From Anaerolineaceae bacterium (lineage in GTDB: Bacteria > Chloroflexota > Anaerolineae > Aggregatilineales > Phototrophicaceae), in the NCBI GenBank assembly GCA_002702065.1, contig NZXX01000001.1, positions 1,550,001 to 1,614,000 of the forward strand: a DNA stretch of 64,000 bases. Reading direction: 5' to 3'. A program made the position numbers and the translations under genes. Below, one piece after another: positions 62,353 to 64,000 of this stretch (the stretch's first letter is position 1; each line of letters begins with the position of its first letter). The notes below the pieces were generated by a model, which did no database searches, was not told where the DNA came from, and saw only the letters and a list, made by a program, of their open reading frames with translations.

Positions 62353-62742
62353 CATCATCCTTCACGATTAGCAGCTTCCTGCCCCATGCTGCTGATCGAT
62401 AACGGAGGGATATAGCGAAACGCAATGACCAGCTGAGTTAAAACTATTCACTATAGATGTTGAGTTATTCGCCGGTACCGATCAGGAAATTTGATACTGC
62501 CGTAGACTTAAACACGTATCCCTCTATTCATCTTAGGAATGATCAGCTTGTAATACATAGTCCATTTGACCCGTTTACCCATAGGATGGCTGATTAATCA
62601 TCGTCTGCTTCATGTTGACCGGGGTGAACCTTGACGAACGGACAAGCTGGATTTGGTCCGCTTGTCTCATGTTTGGGATGGGTTCGCCTCTTATAGTGGA
62701 AGTGAAGGTGACTTCAGATAAATTAGAGGAAAGCAAAGTGAC
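62353..62742. other. 390-bp divergent gap between histidine kinase and dodecin
   Basis: No gene. The right half contains a nested two-stem element (62623-62688) followed by TATAGT (62693-62698), a likely -10 for dodecin, and AGAGGAAAG before the dodecin ATG. Confidence 0.6.
62623..62688 (+). promoter_or_regulatory. Nested stem element upstream of dodecin
   Basis: Outer arms GGTGAACC (62623-62630) and GGTTCGCC (62681-62688) pair with one G-U; inner arms GACAAGC (62641-62647) and GCTTGTC (62660-62666) pair perfectly. It may be an operator pair if TATAGT is the -10, or a structured leader if transcription starts further left. Confidence 0.4.
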
Positions 62743-62949
62743 ATGGCGATCGTAAAAGTCATTGAAGTCCTTGCCCAATCAAATGCTGGCTGGGAAGAAG
62801 CAACCAAAAATGCGCTTGACGAAGCCCGTAAATCCGTGCGCAACATCCAGTCCATTTACGTCAAGGAATTTCAGGCGGATGTGGAGAATGATCGGATTGT
62901 GAACTACCGCGTCAACGCGAAGATTTCGTTCGTGGTGGATCATAAGTAA
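62743..62949 (+). CDS. Dodecin
   Basis: A 68-aa protein of the dodecin family, which forms dodecameric shells that bind and store flavins or CoA. MAIVKVIEVLAQSNAGWEEA, then VRNIQSIYVKEFQADVEND, and RVNAKISFVVDHK cover the full length and match the bacterial (flavin or CoA binding) type. The residue at the flavin-stacking site is not the archaeal Trp. AGAGGAAAG precedes the ATG. Monocistronic, with a strong terminator. Confidence 0.93.
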   Translation: MAIVKVIEVLAQSNAGWEEATKNALDEARKSVRNIQSIYVKEFQADVENDRIVNYRVNAKISFVVDHK

Positions 62950-62969
62950 AGTGTGATTAGTTCTGCTCA

Positions 62970-63008
62970 AACAAAGAAACGCGACTACCCGAATCGCGTT
63001 TCTTTGTT
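62970..63008. terminator. 15-bp-stem bidirectional terminator
   Basis: AACAAAGAAACGCGA (62970-62984) pairs perfectly with TCGCGTTTCTTTGTT (62994-63008), 9-base loop. It serves dodecin and the convergent gene at 63029. Confidence 0.8.
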
Positions 63009-63028
63009 AATCTGAATGTGATTCATAC

Positions 63029-63958
63029 TCAGTCGTTTTTGTAATACGCCCGTGTCTCGGCGGCTCGACCCCGCACCACACGTTTGCCTTTCAGCGGACC
63101 CTGTGTCTCTGTGACCACCGTGTTTTGCCGTTCGATGTCGTTGCGCTCGTAGTAAATGACGACCCAATCGTGCGTTTTGCCCAGTTTATGCGCCTGAGCG
63201 GTATTGGAGTACAGGACGGTAAAGGTCCAACCATCACGTGTGATATTCATCAGAGGCAACCACGCTTCATCGTCCGGGTTAAAACGACGTGGGGCGATGG
63301 TCTTGAGTTTCCCGGCCTTAGCTTTTTTGCGATACTCCGCGTCAATTTCCAGCAACAAGGCGACTGATGGGCGCTGATCCCCATTGTCTGAAGCCTGCGC
63401 CTGTTCCACGCGCTGGCGCTGTCCGGTCCGGGCAGAACGGCTGAGCATGCCCGCAAGCGCCGTGCGTACACCTTCTACACGGCGGTGCCCAAACCCCTCG
63501 ACGGTTTCCAGGCGGCCATCATGCGCGGCGGCTTCCAGTTCGGGCAGGGTTTCGACATGAATTTGGTCGACAATTCGGCGCGCAAAGGCTTTACCAATGC
63601 CGGGTATCTGGACAAATACGGCTTCAGGCCCAGCTTCGGCTTCCAGCTGCTGAAGCAGGTTGGATTGCCCCGTGGAAACATATTCGCTGATCACACCTGC
63701 AAGCCCACGTCCAATATCGGGCAGGGCAATCAGGTCATCCAGGCTGTCCTTGCGCGCCAGGTCGGCGGCGGATTCCTCCAGAAAACGGATCGTGGTTGCG
63801 CCATCGCGATAGGCTTGCACGCGAAATGGATTGGCGTCCTCCAGGTCCAGGATATCCGCGATCCGTTCAAGCAGGTCTGCAATTTCATCATTCGTTGGCT
63901 TTTTCAGCGTAGGATTCCTCACGACTTGAGTCACTAAAGCAAAAATAAATGCAGTCAT
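63029..63958 (-). CDS. PolX-like helix-hairpin-helix protein without polymerase domain
   Basis: A 309-aa DNA-binding-like protein. Residues about 18-180 match the N-terminal HHH region of bacterial PolX: EIADLLERIADILDLEDANPFRVQAYRDGATTI, DLIALPDIGRGLAGVI, VQIPGIGKAFARRI and VEGFGHRRVEGVR. The palm/nucleotidyltransferase and PHP exonuclease domains are absent; instead a short C-terminal domain (about 235-309) follows with TIAPRRFNPDDEAWLPLM and WVVIYYERNDIERQ. This type occurs as a stand-alone protein in several phyla; role unknown. The start is uncertain (63958 or GTG 63922). The gene ends next to the terminator shared with dodecin. Confidence 0.85.
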   Translation of the reverse strand: MTAFIFALVTQVVRNPTLKKPTNDEIADLLERIADILDLEDANPFRVQAYRDGATTIRFLEESAADLARKDSLDDLIALPDIGRGLAGVISEYVSTGQSNLLQQLEAEAGPEAVFVQIPGIGKAFARRIVDQIHVETLPELEAAAHDGRLETVEGFGHRRVEGVRTALAGMLSRSARTGQRQRVEQAQASDNGDQRPSVALLLEIDAEYRKKAKAGKLKTIAPRRFNPDDEAWLPLMNITRDGWTFTVLYSNTAQAHKLGKTHDWVVIYYERNDIERQNTVVTETQGPLKGKRVVRGRAAETRAYYKND

Positions 63959-64000
63959 CAGGTGTGGGTGAGAGCCAGATGGTGGGTTTTCGCATCCGCT

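Overview
The window looks like a chromosomal segment of a free-living, moderately GC-rich bacterium, most likely a member of the Chloroflexota (Anaerolineae-like). This is an inference from gene style, not a measured placement: a MalT-like ATPase regulator with the TTKLYIPP N-terminus, an 80-aa YQIRIKGH protein of a type common in Chloroflexota and Cyanobacteria, many secreted TolB/beta-propeller proteins, Lpl-type sugar ABC transporters without their own ATPase, and very large GAF or propeller histidine kinases. No tRNA, rRNA, CRISPR array, insertion sequence or phage gene was recognised.

Layout. (1) 1-952: 5' end of a glycogen debranching enzyme (GlgX type), cut by the window edge. (2) 1090-8664, all minus: a cluster of small secreted proteins (three TolB-like propeller proteins, two paralogous ~265-aa proteins, a 214-aa protein, a LysM lipoprotein) ending at a response regulator with degenerate features. 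It contains a duplicated two-gene cassette. (3) 9023-14094, plus: an intact NarL-type response regulator, its four-GAF histidine kinase, and a secreted META/propeller protein. Blocks 2 and 3 share a 17-bp DNA motif in several intergenic regions and probably form one signalling and secretion module. (4) 14193-19384, minus: a giant propeller-type hybrid histidine kinase translationally coupled to a soluble receiver-kinase. (5) katG with a clear promoter, an overlapping operator-like palindrome and a long folded leader. (6) 22318-28214, minus: membrane protein, small conserved protein, secreted esterase-like hydrolase, MalT-like LuxR regulator and LysR regulator. (7) 28325-31675, plus: a sulfane-sulfur module (two rhodaneses, TauE exporter, MBL-rhodanese fusion, DUF302), divergent from the LysR gene. 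(8) 32004-34192: a HisD-like dehydrogenase paralogue overlapping a flavin-dependent luciferase-like oxidoreductase.

(9) 34215-55412: a large glycan-use region with three sulfatases carrying the Cys-type formylglycine motif, two GH43-like proteins, a solute-binding protein with two permeases, a six-hairpin glycosidase of GH65 type, a ROK kinase fused to a GmhA-like SIS domain, a LacI repressor, a GH36-like enzyme, a class II aldolase and a GH38 alpha-mannosidase. The LacI gene sits divergently from the GH36-aldolase-mannosidase operon, with operator-like sites on both sides. The region reads as import, desulfation and hydrolysis of a sulfated, mannose/arabinose-containing glycan, followed by phosphorylation, isomerisation and aldol cleavage, but the substrate is not proven by sequence.

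(10) 55413-64000: a poorly annotated 566-bp stretch with strong hairpins, a small ORF, transaldolase behind a lipoprotein gene, type II NADH dehydrogenase, a second NarL/histidine-kinase pair, dodecin, and a PolX-like helix-hairpin-helix protein without polymerase domain. The most interesting items are the motif-linked secretome/two-component module, the ROK-SIS fusion with its LacI circuit, the HisD-like/flavin oxidoreductase pair beside a sulfur module and sulfatases, and the katG leader.
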